Assembly (NCBI GenBank): GCA_023392515.1
Contig: JAEVYX010000037.1
Location: 1 to 50,591 of the forward strand
Direction: 5' to 3'
Length of the DNA: 50,591 nt
Source: Bacillota bacterium
GTDB taxonomy: Bacteria > Bacillota > Clostridia > Christensenellales > Aristaeellaceae
Position 1 is the first letter of the stretch, and each line of letters starts with the position of its first letter. Both the position numbers and the translations under genes were made by a program. Shown piece by piece: positions 33,787 through 41,356 of this stretch. The notes under the pieces were generated by a model. That model had not been told where the DNA came from and did no database searches. It saw only the letters and a program-made list of their open reading frames with translations.

Positions 33787-34746
33787 TTATTCCAGAATGG
33801 TGGCGATGTCCAGCACGTCCTGGGCAATTGTCACGCCAATGGCATCCGCTGTTGTCTTATTGATGACGGTCGTGAATGAATCCACCACGATGGCGGGGAT
33901 TTCCGCAATGGGCGTCCCGGTGAGATACCGGTGAGCCATGTCTGCGGTAATGGCGCCGATTTCAGGATCGCTGATGGAAATGGTGGCAAAGGCACCAGAG
34001 GCAACCATAACGGCGGAGGAACCGTAGACCGGAATCTTCGCATCTTTGGCTACCTGAGCCACCACTTCCATGGCGTCCTGGATGACGCTGTCATTGGGAA
34101 TGAAGAATGCATCCACACCCTGATCCACCAGTGACAATGCGGCTTCGTAAACCTCGGAGCTGGCGGTAACTACCGCTTCCTGATAGTTTAATCCGTTTTC
34201 TGTGAGATACGCCTTGGCATTCTCGATCGTCGTTACGGAATTCACCTGGCTGGTGCAGTAAATGAGGCCATAGTTTTTCACATTGGGAGTCAATGAAGAT
34301 GACAGCTTGAACATTTCGCTTACCGGAATGGCGTTGGAGGTGCCGGTAGCGTTTTTGTCAGGCTTTTGCATATCGGTGATAACACCCGCGCCCAGAGGAT
34401 TCGCTACAGAAATAAAGAACACGGGTATGTCGCTTTCCAGATTGACAACTGCCTGTGCGGCCGGAGTAGCGATGGTAACGATCAGGTCCATTTCCTCTTC
34501 CACCACGCTTTGGGCAATGGTATAGAGGTTGCTCATGTCACCGGATGCGTTCTTTTCCACAAAGGTCATTTTGTCTTCCGTGTAGCCCAGTTCCCGCATG
34601 CGGGCGATGAAGCCTTCGCGCATGTCTTTAAATGCGCCGTTCTCCGCCAGTTGCACAACGGCAACCTGCAGAGGTTCGGCTACAGCGGATACGGTGAACA
34701 TGCAAACCAGGATAAGGGCCAGGGCAAGTACAATTGTCTTTTTCAT
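33787..34746 (-). CDS. trpX: ABC transporter substrate-binding protein, TrpX-type (PF04392)
   Basis: Receptor of the importer. Signal peptide MKKTIVLALALILVCMFTVSAVA is cut before EPLQVAVVQLAE; the single cysteine is in the hydrophobic core, not in a lipobox. TIATPAAQAVVNLESDIPVFFISVANP is the family's conserved central region (quoted in two overlapping parts: TIATPAAQAV and IPVFFISVANP). Length 320 aa from the ATG at 34746, which has GAAGGAG 7 bases upstream. The frame extends 204 bases further upstream but only through the T-box terminator, so that extension is not coding. Confidence 0.88.
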   Translation of the reverse strand: MKKTIVLALALILVCMFTVSAVAEPLQVAVVQLAENGAFKDMREGFIARMRELGYTEDKMTFVEKNASGDMSNLYTIAQSVVEEEMDLIVTIATPAAQAVVNLESDIPVFFISVANPLGAGVITDMQKPDKNATGTSNAIPVSEMFKLSSSLTPNVKNYGLIYCTSQVNSVTTIENAKAYLTENGLNYQEAVVTASSEVYEAALSLVDQGVDAFFIPNDSVIQDAMEVVAQVAKDAKIPVYGSSAVMVASGAFATISISDPEIGAITADMAHRYLTGTPIAEIPAIVVDSFTTVINKTTADAIGVTIAQDVLDIATILE

Positions 34747-34836
34747 GGGGATTCTCCTTCCGATCATTTCATGTAGTTCCCAGTGTTTCATGTCGGAAAA
34801 GATATAGCCATGGCCGGTGCAAAAGCGTCGCCACAT

Positions 34837-35096
34837 AAAAAAGCACCTGTCCTTGTTCAAGGACAGATGCTGAACATCTGCGGTACCACCTTGCTTGACG
34901 GCAATGCCGCCCGGCTCGTTAGAGTGCCGACACACTCCTCTCCCAATCACGCTGGAGCTGCGTCACGGAATACTTGACTTGCGCCGTTCCCCGTGCCCTC
35001 CGTGGTCCATTTGCCGCTTCGCTTTCTATCGGGTTTCCACCATCCCCGACTCTCTGGGAGTGCGCCAGCAGTTTGATCTCCACATCTCAGGTTTAT
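34837..35096 (-). promoter_or_regulatory. T-box riboswitch leader, probably tryptophan-specific
   Basis: The minus strand carries the T-box core AAGGTGGTACCGC (34880-34892) at the usual place before a strong terminator. The terminator has 14-base arms (34842-34855 and 34858-34871, one G-U pair) followed by U6. Upstream, the stem I region has a candidate specifier loop AAATGGACC with UGG at 35007-35009, i.e. tryptophan. Uncharged tRNA-Trp would favour the antiterminator and switch on the importer. The specifier assignment is by eye and less certain than the T-box itself. Confidence 0.92.
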
Positions 35097-35102
35097 GGCG
35101 AT

Positions 35103-35131
35103 ATTAAAACATAAACTTTATCATCTGTCAA
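35103..35131 (-). promoter_or_regulatory. promoter of the T-box/trpXYZ operon
   Basis: TTGACA (35126-35131), 17-base spacer, TTTAAT (35103-35108) on the minus strand. Transcription would start about 7 bases later, just before stem I of the T-box. Confidence 0.82.
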
Positions 35132-35147
35132 GCGGAATAATGTACTG

Positions 35148-36425
35148 TTATTGTTTTTCGGGAACAAAGGGAACGATGCTGCCGCCAAACGGCATTACAT
35201 ACACCTGTTTACCCTGCACAATCAGGCGGCGCCGCAGTTCTTCCACGGACTGGCAGGCTTCCAAAGCCATAGGGGCCACCGTATCTGCCGGAAGCTCCGT
35301 CAGCATCAGCACCTTCCCTTTCCGGATGGCTTCGCAAGCTGCATAAAAGATATATCCGGCAATGGTGAAATGCTCCCTCAGGGCTTCATCCAGGCGCCCT
35401 TGAGCCAAGGGCTTGATCCAATCGAAAAATGCGGGCGTGCCGCCGCCCTCCTGGCAGCGGGCCAGAAACACCAGCGTTCCCCCATCTTTCACGGCTTGAG
35501 CGGCATTGAGCAGAGTTTTTACAGCCTGATAAAGGTTAATGTCCTTTGGATAGCCGCCGCAGCTGGCAATGACCACATCCGCCTTATGTGCTATGGGAAG
35601 GCCGAAAAATTCCTGGACCATGCGGCAGCTTTTTTCCCACGCCTTCAGCCAATGGCCGCATACGATGGCGCAGTGTTCCGAGCGCCCGTTGACCACCAGG
35701 TTCACGCCGAAAGCCGGCTTCACATACGCAGCCGCTTCCACCATGTCCTCATGAACAGGATTTTCAGTAAGAATACCCATGCCGATGAGCGGGTTGGACC
35801 TGGGAGCATTGAGATCCAGCGCGTGGATATGATTTTGATTGATTGTGCTTTGCGCACTCACCCCAGGAAGGATGCTCTTTCGCCCACCCCCAAACCCAGA
35901 CATCAGGTGATGAACGGTACCGGACAGCAAGATCACTTTACGACCCACCACCAGGGGATTCACCCGGACATGGGTTCCCCGGGCAGTCACACCTACTTCC
36001 ACCAAATCGGGGGATAGGCAGTCATGATTCACCGAAGAAAAGCGCCTGCACACCTCGGGGGACAACAATTTTTCCATTTCCTCAGGCGTTTGAGGCCTAT
36101 GCGTACCCAAGGCCACCAGAAAAATAATATTTTTCTCCGGTACGCCTATTTCCTCACATAAATACGAAACCAAAAGAGGACAGATTTTGTCGGGCCGCAT
36201 CCAATACCGGGTGATGTCGCTAACCACAATGGTTACCTTGTCCTCCGGTACGAACACATCCCGAAGGGGTGCGGATTCCACGCATTCCACTGTGACAGCC
36301 CGCAAAAAGGCTTCCTTCAAATCTTGGATTACCGGAACGGGTTTCTCCTCCAAATAAGTAACTTGTTCCGCGCCATCCAAGGATAAGCTAACCATATCTT
36401 CCCCGTATTTCAACTGCACTTGCAT
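35148..36425 (-). CDS. larA: LarA family nickel-dependent racemase/epimerase
   Basis: Homologue of lactate racemase LarA, which uses a nickel-pincer nucleotide to racemise or epimerise 2-hydroxy acids. VVSDITRYWMRPDKICPLL, ALGTHRPQTPEEM, MSGFGGGRKSILPGVSA (the lysine expected to anchor the cofactor), and ASCGGYPKDINLYQAVKTL are the characteristic blocks. The family has many substrate types, so lactate is not certain. No larB, larC or larE maturation gene is in the window. It is a single-gene unit between a terminator and the trpXYZ promoter. Length 425 aa is normal. Confidence 0.88.
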   Translation of the reverse strand: MQVQLKYGEDMVSLSLDGAEQVTYLEEKPVPVIQDLKEAFLRAVTVECVESAPLRDVFVPEDKVTIVVSDITRYWMRPDKICPLLVSYLCEEIGVPEKNIIFLVALGTHRPQTPEEMEKLLSPEVCRRFSSVNHDCLSPDLVEVGVTARGTHVRVNPLVVGRKVILLSGTVHHLMSGFGGGRKSILPGVSAQSTINQNHIHALDLNAPRSNPLIGMGILTENPVHEDMVEAAAYVKPAFGVNLVVNGRSEHCAIVCGHWLKAWEKSCRMVQEFFGLPIAHKADVVIASCGGYPKDINLYQAVKTLLNAAQAVKDGGTLVFLARCQEGGGTPAFFDWIKPLAQGRLDEALREHFTIAGYIFYAACEAIRKGKVLMLTELPADTVAPMALEACQSVEELRRRLIVQGKQVYVMPFGGSIVPFVPEKQ

Positions 36426-36454
36426 GATGGCACCTCTTGAAAAAGCATGGGGTC

Positions 36455-36483
36455 ATTGTAACACCGTGTAATACGAAAATCAA
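36455..36483 (-). promoter_or_regulatory. larA promoter
   Basis: TTGATT (36478-36483), 17-base spacer, TACAAT (36455-36460) on the minus strand, about 25 bases before the larA ribosome binding site AAGAGGTG. Confidence 0.7.
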
Positions 36484-36494
36484 GAATGTCCAGG

Positions 36495-36536
36495 AATTCA
36501 AAACCGTGCAGGATTGATCCCGCACGGTTTTGAATT
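36495..36536 (-). terminator. terminator after the multi-flavin protein gene
   Basis: Fifteen-base arms (36495-36509 and 36522-36536) built on AAAACCGTGC / GCACGGTTTT with a 12-base loop. The U-rich part lies inside the stem on both strands. It separates the flavoprotein gene from larA. Confidence 0.75.
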
Positions 36537-36575
36537 TTTCCTTCTCTTAGGCTCACCACATTTGAGGCGATACAC

Positions 36576-39500
36576 TTACTTTTCAATGGATTTCAAGGCT
36601 GCATTAGCCGCTTCCACAACCGCTTTGCTGGAGAAGGTGGCGCCGGAGATTCCGTCCACATTCTTGCCAAGCTCAAAAGGACCGGCCTTGCCAATAAACT
36701 GTTTGATGAAATTCTCTTCCTTCACGCGGGTGCCCAGGCCCTCGGTTTCATCAAAACTTTTGTTTTCGCCAACCGTCATGGCAACAATTTTACCGGCGTC
36801 GTCCAAGGTGAGAACGACTTCGATGGGGCTTTCAAAACCTTCCTTGGTCGCTTTTGCGGTACGTGTTTCACCGGAAGCTACATTAGGCTCTGCGGCTTCT
36901 TCCGCAAGAGAGGCCAGGGCTTCATTGATTGCTTCCACAACCGCTTTGCTGGAGAAGGTGGCGCCGGAGATTCCGTCCACGTTCTTGCCAAGCTCAAAAG
37001 GTCCGGTTTGGCCAATAAACTGCTTAATGAAATCCTCTTCCTTCACGCGGGTGCCCAGGCCCTCGGTTTCACCAAAGCTCTTGTTCTCGCCAACTGTCAT
37101 GGCAACAATTTTACCAGCACCGTCCACGGTAACAACGACTTCGATGGGGCTTTCAAACCCTTCCTTGGTGGCCTTGGCAGTGCGCGTCTCTTCAGCAGAG
37201 TCTGCAACGAGAGAAGCAATCGCTTCATTAGCCGCTTCTACAACTGCTTTGCTGGAGAAAGTGGCACCGGAGATTCCATCCACGTTCTTGCCAAGCTCAA
37301 AGGGACCGGTTTGACCAATAAACTGCTTGATGAAATCCTCTTCCTTCACGCGGGTACCCAGACCCTCGGTTTCACCAAAGCTCTTGTTCTCGCCGACCGT
37401 CATTTCAGTGATTTTTCCTTCGCCATCCACGGTGACAACAACTTCGATGGGGCTTTCAAACCCTTCCTTGGTGGCCTTGGCGGTACGAATCTCTTCAGTC
37501 ACAGATTCTTCAGCAGTACCCGTTCCAAGGGAGGCAATCGCTTCATTGGCCGCTTCCACAACCGCTTTGCTGGAGAAGGTAGCGCCGGAGATTCCGTCTA
37601 CATTCTTGCCTAGCTCAAAGGGCCCGGCCTGGCCAACAAACTGTTTGATAAAATTCTCTTCCTTCACGCGGGTGCCCAAGCCTTCGGTTTCACCAAAACT
37701 CTTGTTCTCGCCAACCGTCATGGCAACAATTTTACCAGCGTCGTCCACGGTGACAACAACTTCAATGGGGCTTTCAAACCCTTCCTTGGTGGCCTTGGCG
37801 GTACGCCCTTCAGCCGCAACAACAGCTTCGGGAGCAGCAGTGCTTTGTGCTCCTGCTCCGCCGCCCAAGGTTGCCAATGCTTCATTGACACCCTTTACCA
37901 CAGCCGTTGAGGTGATGGTCGCGCCGGATACGCCATCCACATCCGTGCCAAGGGTTACGGAACCGGACTTGCCAATAAACTGGCTTGTAAATGCTTCTTC
38001 CTTTGCCTTGGCCCCAAAACCGGGGGTTTCGGCAAATTTATCTCCGCCCACAGTAAGGCTTGTAATGGCACCCTTGTCATCTACAGTGATGGTGACATCA
38101 ATGGGGCCGCCAAATCCGTCTACAGTAGCAGTGGCCGATTTGCCGTCTGCTGCCGATGCCGCAATGGGTTCTTCGGGTGCTTTGGTAGCTTCGGGAGCAG
38201 CAGTGCTTTGCGCATCTGTTCCACCGCTCAATACTGCCAATGCATCGTTAACACCTTTTACCACGGCCGTTGAGGTAATCGTCGCGCCGGAAACAGCATC
38301 CACATCCGTGCCAAGGGCAACGGAACCGGACTTGCCGATAAACTGGCTGGTAAAGGCTTCTTCTTTGGCCTTTGCCCCAAAGCCAGGGGTTTCAGCAAAT
38401 TTATCTCCGCCTACAGTAAGGCTTGCAATGGCGCCTTTGTCATCCACAGTAACAGTAACATCAATGGGGCCTGCAAAGCCGTCTACAGTAACAGTAGCTG
38501 ATTTGCCGTCTGCTGCCGGAACTACGGTGGGTTCCTCGGGCGCTTGGGTTGCTTCGGGAGCGGGAGTGGACTGTGCCACCGGTGCACCGCTCAAGGCTGC
38601 CAGTGCCTCATTCACGCCCTTAACTACGGCGGTTGAGGTAATGGTCGCGCCGGATACGCCATCCACATCCGTGCCAAGGGCAACAGAACCGGACCTGCCA
38701 ATAAACTGGCTGGTAAAGGCTTCTTCCTGCGCTTTTGCGCCAAAGCCGGGGGTTTCAGCAAACTGCTCACCGCCAACAGTCAGGGCAGTAATTGCACCTG
38801 CATCATCTACTGTGACGATTACATCAATGGGGCCGCCAAATCCATCCACCGTGGCAACAGCAGTATTGCCTTCTACCTTCGGGCCGGCGGGAGCGCCGCT
38901 TAATGCCGTCAAGCCCTCATTCACACCATCCACCACGGCAGTAGAGGTAATGGTTGCACCAGAGATGGCGTCCACATCCGTGCCCAGCGTTACAGAACCG
39001 GATTTGCCGATAAATTGGGTTGTAAAGGCTTCTTCTTTAGCCTTCGCCCCAAAGCCGGGGGTTTCTGCAAATTGTTCGCCGCCTACACTCATGGCAGTAA
39101 TGGCGCCAGCATCATCCACGGTAATGCTGATCTCAATTGGAGCTGCAAATCCATCCTTGGTTATTACAGCCGTCTTACCATTGATCACAACGTTGCTAGG
39201 CACGTCGCCGCCGCCAATGCTGAAGCCGGCCACAGAAGCAACATATTGACCCGCAGCATTAACGCCGCGGACAACAGCACTGGAAGTAATAGTGGCACCG
39301 GTAATGGCGTCCACATTTTCCTTCAGTTTAGCGGGAAGCTGCAACCCTACAAACTGATTGGTAAAGGAAGCTTCCTTTGCTTTGGCACCTAAGCCGGCTG
39401 TTTCGGAAAAGTTGGAGCCGCCAACAGAAATGCCGGTCAGCGCGCCATTCATATCAACGCCAACCATAATTTCAATAGGGCCGCCATAGCCGTTCTGCGT

Positions 39501-39764
39501 AGCTTGAGCCACATAACCCACAGCCTCTCCGGCCTTGGTACCCTTATACATATTATCGATGCCGCTATCTGAAGAAACTTCCATTTCTTCAAATGCATCC
39601 GCCTGGGACAGGACCGCAGCCCTTGCCGCATTGGCCCCCTCCAGCGCCCGCTGTACGATAGCATCTTTGGTGAGTTCATTGGTTGTAGCCAAGCCAATGC
39701 CGGCCACTACCGAAATGATAAACAACACCAGCCATCCCTGCAATTTCTTCGTCTTCTTCTCCAT
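36576..39764 (-). CDS. membrane-anchored protein with nine tandem FMN-binding (RnfG/NqrC-type) domains
   Basis: A 1062-residue extracytoplasmic flavoprotein. One N-terminal membrane helix (residues about 8-27, GWLVLFIISVVAGIGLA) anchors it; there is no signal peptidase site. Nine FMN_bind domains of about 100 residues follow. Each ends in the ApbE flavinylation motif, with motifs near residues 155, 270, 370, 495, 615, 730, 835, 935 and 1040. Domain 1 reads DAITGATITSS; domains 2-5 read D(A/G)(I/V)SGATITST; domains 6-9 read DGISGATFSSK. The threonine after SGA is where FMN is attached in RnfG and NqrC. Alanine/proline/glutamate linkers separate domains 3-6. apbE lies directly upstream (80-base gap). 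Up to nine covalent flavins would make it a flavin wire across the cell wall. GGAGGG is 8 bases before the ATG. Confidence 0.93.
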   Translation of the reverse strand: MEKKTKKLQGWLVLFIISVVAGIGLATTNELTKDAIVQRALEGANAARAAVLSQADAFEEMEVSSDSGIDNMYKGTKAGEAVGYVAQATQNGYGGPIEIMVGVDMNGALTGISVGGSNFSETAGLGAKAKEASFTNQFVGLQLPAKLKENVDAITGATITSSAVVRGVNAAGQYVASVAGFSIGGGDVPSNVVINGKTAVITKDGFAAPIEISITVDDAGAITAMSVGGEQFAETPGFGAKAKEEAFTTQFIGKSGSVTLGTDVDAISGATITSTAVVDGVNEGLTALSGAPAGPKVEGNTAVATVDGFGGPIDVIVTVDDAGAITALTVGGEQFAETPGFGAKAQEEAFTSQFIGRSGSVALGTDVDGVSGATITSTAVVKGVNEALAALSGAPVAQSTPAPEATQAPEEPTVVPAADGKSATVTVDGFAGPIDVTVTVDDKGAIASLTVGGDKFAETPGFGAKAKEEAFTSQFIGKSGSVALGTDVDAVSGATITSTAVVKGVNDALAVLSGGTDAQSTAAPEATKAPEEPIAASAADGKSATATVDGFGGPIDVTITVDDKGAITSLTVGGDKFAETPGFGAKAKEEAFTSQFIGKSGSVTLGTDVDGVSGATITSTAVVKGVNEALATLGGGAGAQSTAAPEAVVAAEGRTAKATKEGFESPIEVVVTVDDAGKIVAMTVGENKSFGETEGLGTRVKEENFIKQFVGQAGPFELGKNVDGISGATFSSKAVVEAANEAIASLGTGTAEESVTEEIRTAKATKEGFESPIEVVVTVDGEGKITEMTVGENKSFGETEGLGTRVKEEDFIKQFIGQTGPFELGKNVDGISGATFSSKAVVEAANEAIASLVADSAEETRTAKATKEGFESPIEVVVTVDGAGKIVAMTVGENKSFGETEGLGTRVKEEDFIKQFIGQTGPFELGKNVDGISGATFSSKAVVEAINEALASLAEEAAEPNVASGETRTAKATKEGFESPIEVVLTLDDAGKIVAMTVGENKSFDETEGLGTRVKEENFIKQFIGKAGPFELGKNVDGISGATFSSKAVVEAANAALKSIEK
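36579..37815. repeat. four near-identical FMN-domain repeats (class B)
   Basis: Inside the flavoprotein gene four units of 303-321 bases, with flavinylation motifs at about 36639, 36960, 37263 and 37579, are almost identical in DNA as well as protein (EGFESPIEVV, SFGETEGLGTR and DGISGATFSSK in each, with SFDETEG in the last). The high DNA identity points to recent tandem duplication. Confidence 0.88.
37816..39190. repeat. four similar FMN-domain repeats (class A)
   Basis: Domains 2-5 share FAETPGFGAKA and SGATITSTAVV, with motifs at about 37920, 38283, 38646 and 38954. Domains 3-5 repeat with a period of exactly 363 bases including their APEAT-type linker. The unit differs from class B, so the gene grew by two separate rounds of duplication. 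Confidence 0.82.
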
Positions 39765-39844
39765 GCAAGTATCCCTCCTGGCCCTGAGGCTTTTATAATA
39801 TCATTCGCCGCCCGCTTCCCCGACTTTTGGCCGGAGGCAGATGG

Positions 39845-40852
39845 TTAAAATACCGTCAACTGTAAATCGTTTTCAAATCCGGAAGAGGTAGTGATTTTAT
39901 TATCCCGGTCAATAAAAATCGCTTCGATCCCATCCAAGGAATCGATTAATGCCATACCCTTCTCCAACCCAAGTACAAAGCAGGAGGTAGATAGGGCATC
40001 CCCGTCTGCCGAACTGTCAGAAATAATGGTAACGGAGGCCAACTCATTTTGTGCAGGCCATCCCGTATCAGGATCAAGCAAGTGATGGTAGCGCACTCCG
40101 TCCAGTGTAAATCCCCGTTCGTATATGCCGCTTGTCACGACGGATTTTCCCCGGACGGACACGGCTGCAATGCTCGTGCCTGTATTGGACCTCGGGTCCT
40201 GAATGCCAACCTTCCAGGGTTCACCGTCCGGTTTTTCCCCCAGCACCACCACATTGCCGCCAAAGTTTAAAATGCCTGATTTGACCCCTGATTCCCTACA
40301 ATATTCGGCGATACGGTCTGCGATGTATCCTTTGGCTACCCCGCCAAAATCCACCGCCATACCAGCGGGAAGCGTAACCATATCCCCATTGACTTGAATC
40401 ATCTGGTATCCAACCAACGCAAGCCGGTCTTTAATCTCCTGGGCATCAGGAAGAACCGCCGTATTCCCGGTAAAATCCCATAATTCTACAATAGGAGCGA
40501 CCGTTACATCAAAAGCACCCTCCGATAATCCGCTGAACTTGCTCGCCACATCCAATATATTGAGCGTATGCTGGCTTACCGTTACGGGTTGGCCTTCAGA
40601 ATGGTTAATGCGCCATACATCACTGCCTTCAACAGTTTTGCTTAGGAGCTCTTCATATTCACCGCAAATCTGAAGAATGTTGTCCACCGTAGACTGGCTT
40701 GTATTGTTAAGCGTAATAGTTACCACTGTATCAAAGAAAAAACCAGTAGCTGTTACTTTTTCCTCTGCCGCCGCGCATGCTGTCAACCCGCCTACGCTTA
40801 AGCTGAGAGCCACCCACAGCGCGGCCCATTTCCGGGAGAATTTCCATCTCAT
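39845..40852 (-). CDS. apbE: FAD:protein FMN transferase (ApbE), lipoprotein
   Basis: Attaches FMN from FAD to threonine in S(T)GAT motifs of exported proteins. A lipobox LTAC at residues about 24-27 marks an outer-face lipoprotein. GFFFDTVVTITL, VDFGGVAKGYIADRIAEY, GILNFGGNVVVLG and YHHLLDPDTGWPAQNE are ApbE signatures, and SADGDALSTSCFVLG holds the Mg2+/FAD aspartate and threonine. The ATG at 40852 is followed by a KFSRKW basic start. The best Shine-Dalgarno (AAGGA) is 12 bases away, so spacing is poor. Its target is almost certainly the nine-domain protein next door. Confidence 0.95.
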   Translation of the reverse strand: MRWKFSRKWAALWVALSLSVGGLTACAAAEEKVTATGFFFDTVVTITLNNTSQSTVDNILQICGEYEELLSKTVEGSDVWRINHSEGQPVTVSQHTLNILDVASKFSGLSEGAFDVTVAPIVELWDFTGNTAVLPDAQEIKDRLALVGYQMIQVNGDMVTLPAGMAVDFGGVAKGYIADRIAEYCRESGVKSGILNFGGNVVVLGEKPDGEPWKVGIQDPRSNTGTSIAAVSVRGKSVVTSGIYERGFTLDGVRYHHLLDPDTGWPAQNELASVTIISDSSADGDALSTSCFVLGLEKGMALIDSLDGIEAIFIDRDNKITTSSGFENDLQLTVF

Positions 40853-41083
40853 GCTTTGATCGATTCCTTCTTTCCTCCGGAGCTTGTCCCGCTTTCCAGC
40901 CCATCCTGCCCATAAGTGACAGTCTGAGCGCTCTCCCCTTAGAACAGCAAAAAAGAGCAGCGCATTCAGTTGCATCACACCCACTCATTGCATTTTGCAT
41001 TGGATCGTGTGGATGTTATCCCTCGCGCTTCCTCTTTTTCCCATACGCTACCTCTGGCGAGGTGCGAATTTCTGTACGTCGGC

Positions 41084-41113
41084 ATTATACCATGCGCTTT
41101 TTTTGACTGTCAA
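41084..41113 (-). promoter_or_regulatory. apbE promoter
   Basis: TTGACA (41108-41113), 18-base spacer, TATAAT (41084-41089) on the minus strand, both exact consensus. Start of transcription near 41077, far upstream of the apbE ATG. The downstream flavoprotein gene has no clear promoter of its own, so both may be read from here. Confidence 0.82.
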
Positions 41114-41274
41114 TTGTGTTTGAAGAATTTCACTTTTCTTCTAGGAGATATACTATAGTTTAATATATATAATTTTACGCTTATCGCAATTTTGTGAATG
41201 CTGATTTTGTAAGCATTTGTTTACCTTTTTATGGTTTGAACGTAATTAATTTATTATTATTCCACAAATACATA

Positions 41275-41303
41275 TTGACAATCGAATCACAATTCCGTAG
41301 AAT
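41275..41303 (+). promoter_or_regulatory. promoter of the small secreted FMN_bind-like gene
   Basis: TTGACA (41275-41280), 17-base spacer, TAGAAT (41298-41303) on the plus strand. A short palindrome GTCATG-TATG-CATGAC (41315-41330) follows at the start of transcription and could be an operator. Confidence 0.78.
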
Positions 41304-41356
41304 TTCATATGCAAGTCATGTATGCATGACAAATCATCGACATGGAGGAACCTCAG

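Larger units (their letters stand above)
40853..41356. other. divergent intergenic region with a 225-base apbE leader
   Basis: About 500 bases without a gene. It holds the apbE promoter (41084-41113), a leader of roughly 225 bases to the apbE start, an AT-rich segment, and the plus-strand promoter of the small secreted protein (41275-41303). The leader contains inverted-repeat fragments (for example around ATCCACAC and GTGGGTGTGAT) but matches no riboswitch I recognise. Confidence 0.6.

Noticed and set aside
36579..39190. Regular direct repeats that might suggest a CRISPR array
   Set aside because: The periods of about 300-363 bases are coding units of FMN-binding domains, in frame, with no short repeat-spacer structure and no cas genes.
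37327..39249. 640-residue open frame on the plus strand across the flavoprotein gene
   Set aside because: It is antisense to the nine-domain gene. Its repeats merely mirror the FMN-domain repeats, its composition is Ser/Thr/Pro-rich with no domain, and it has no ribosome binding site.
40853..41077. FMN riboswitch in the apbE leader
   Set aside because: The biological fit is tempting, but none of the conserved RFN-element sequences could be found on the minus strand.
41185..41215. TTGTGAA half of a Rex operator in the apbE upstream region
   Set aside because: Only one half site is present; the mirrored TTCACAA is missing, so Rex control of the flavin locus cannot be claimed.
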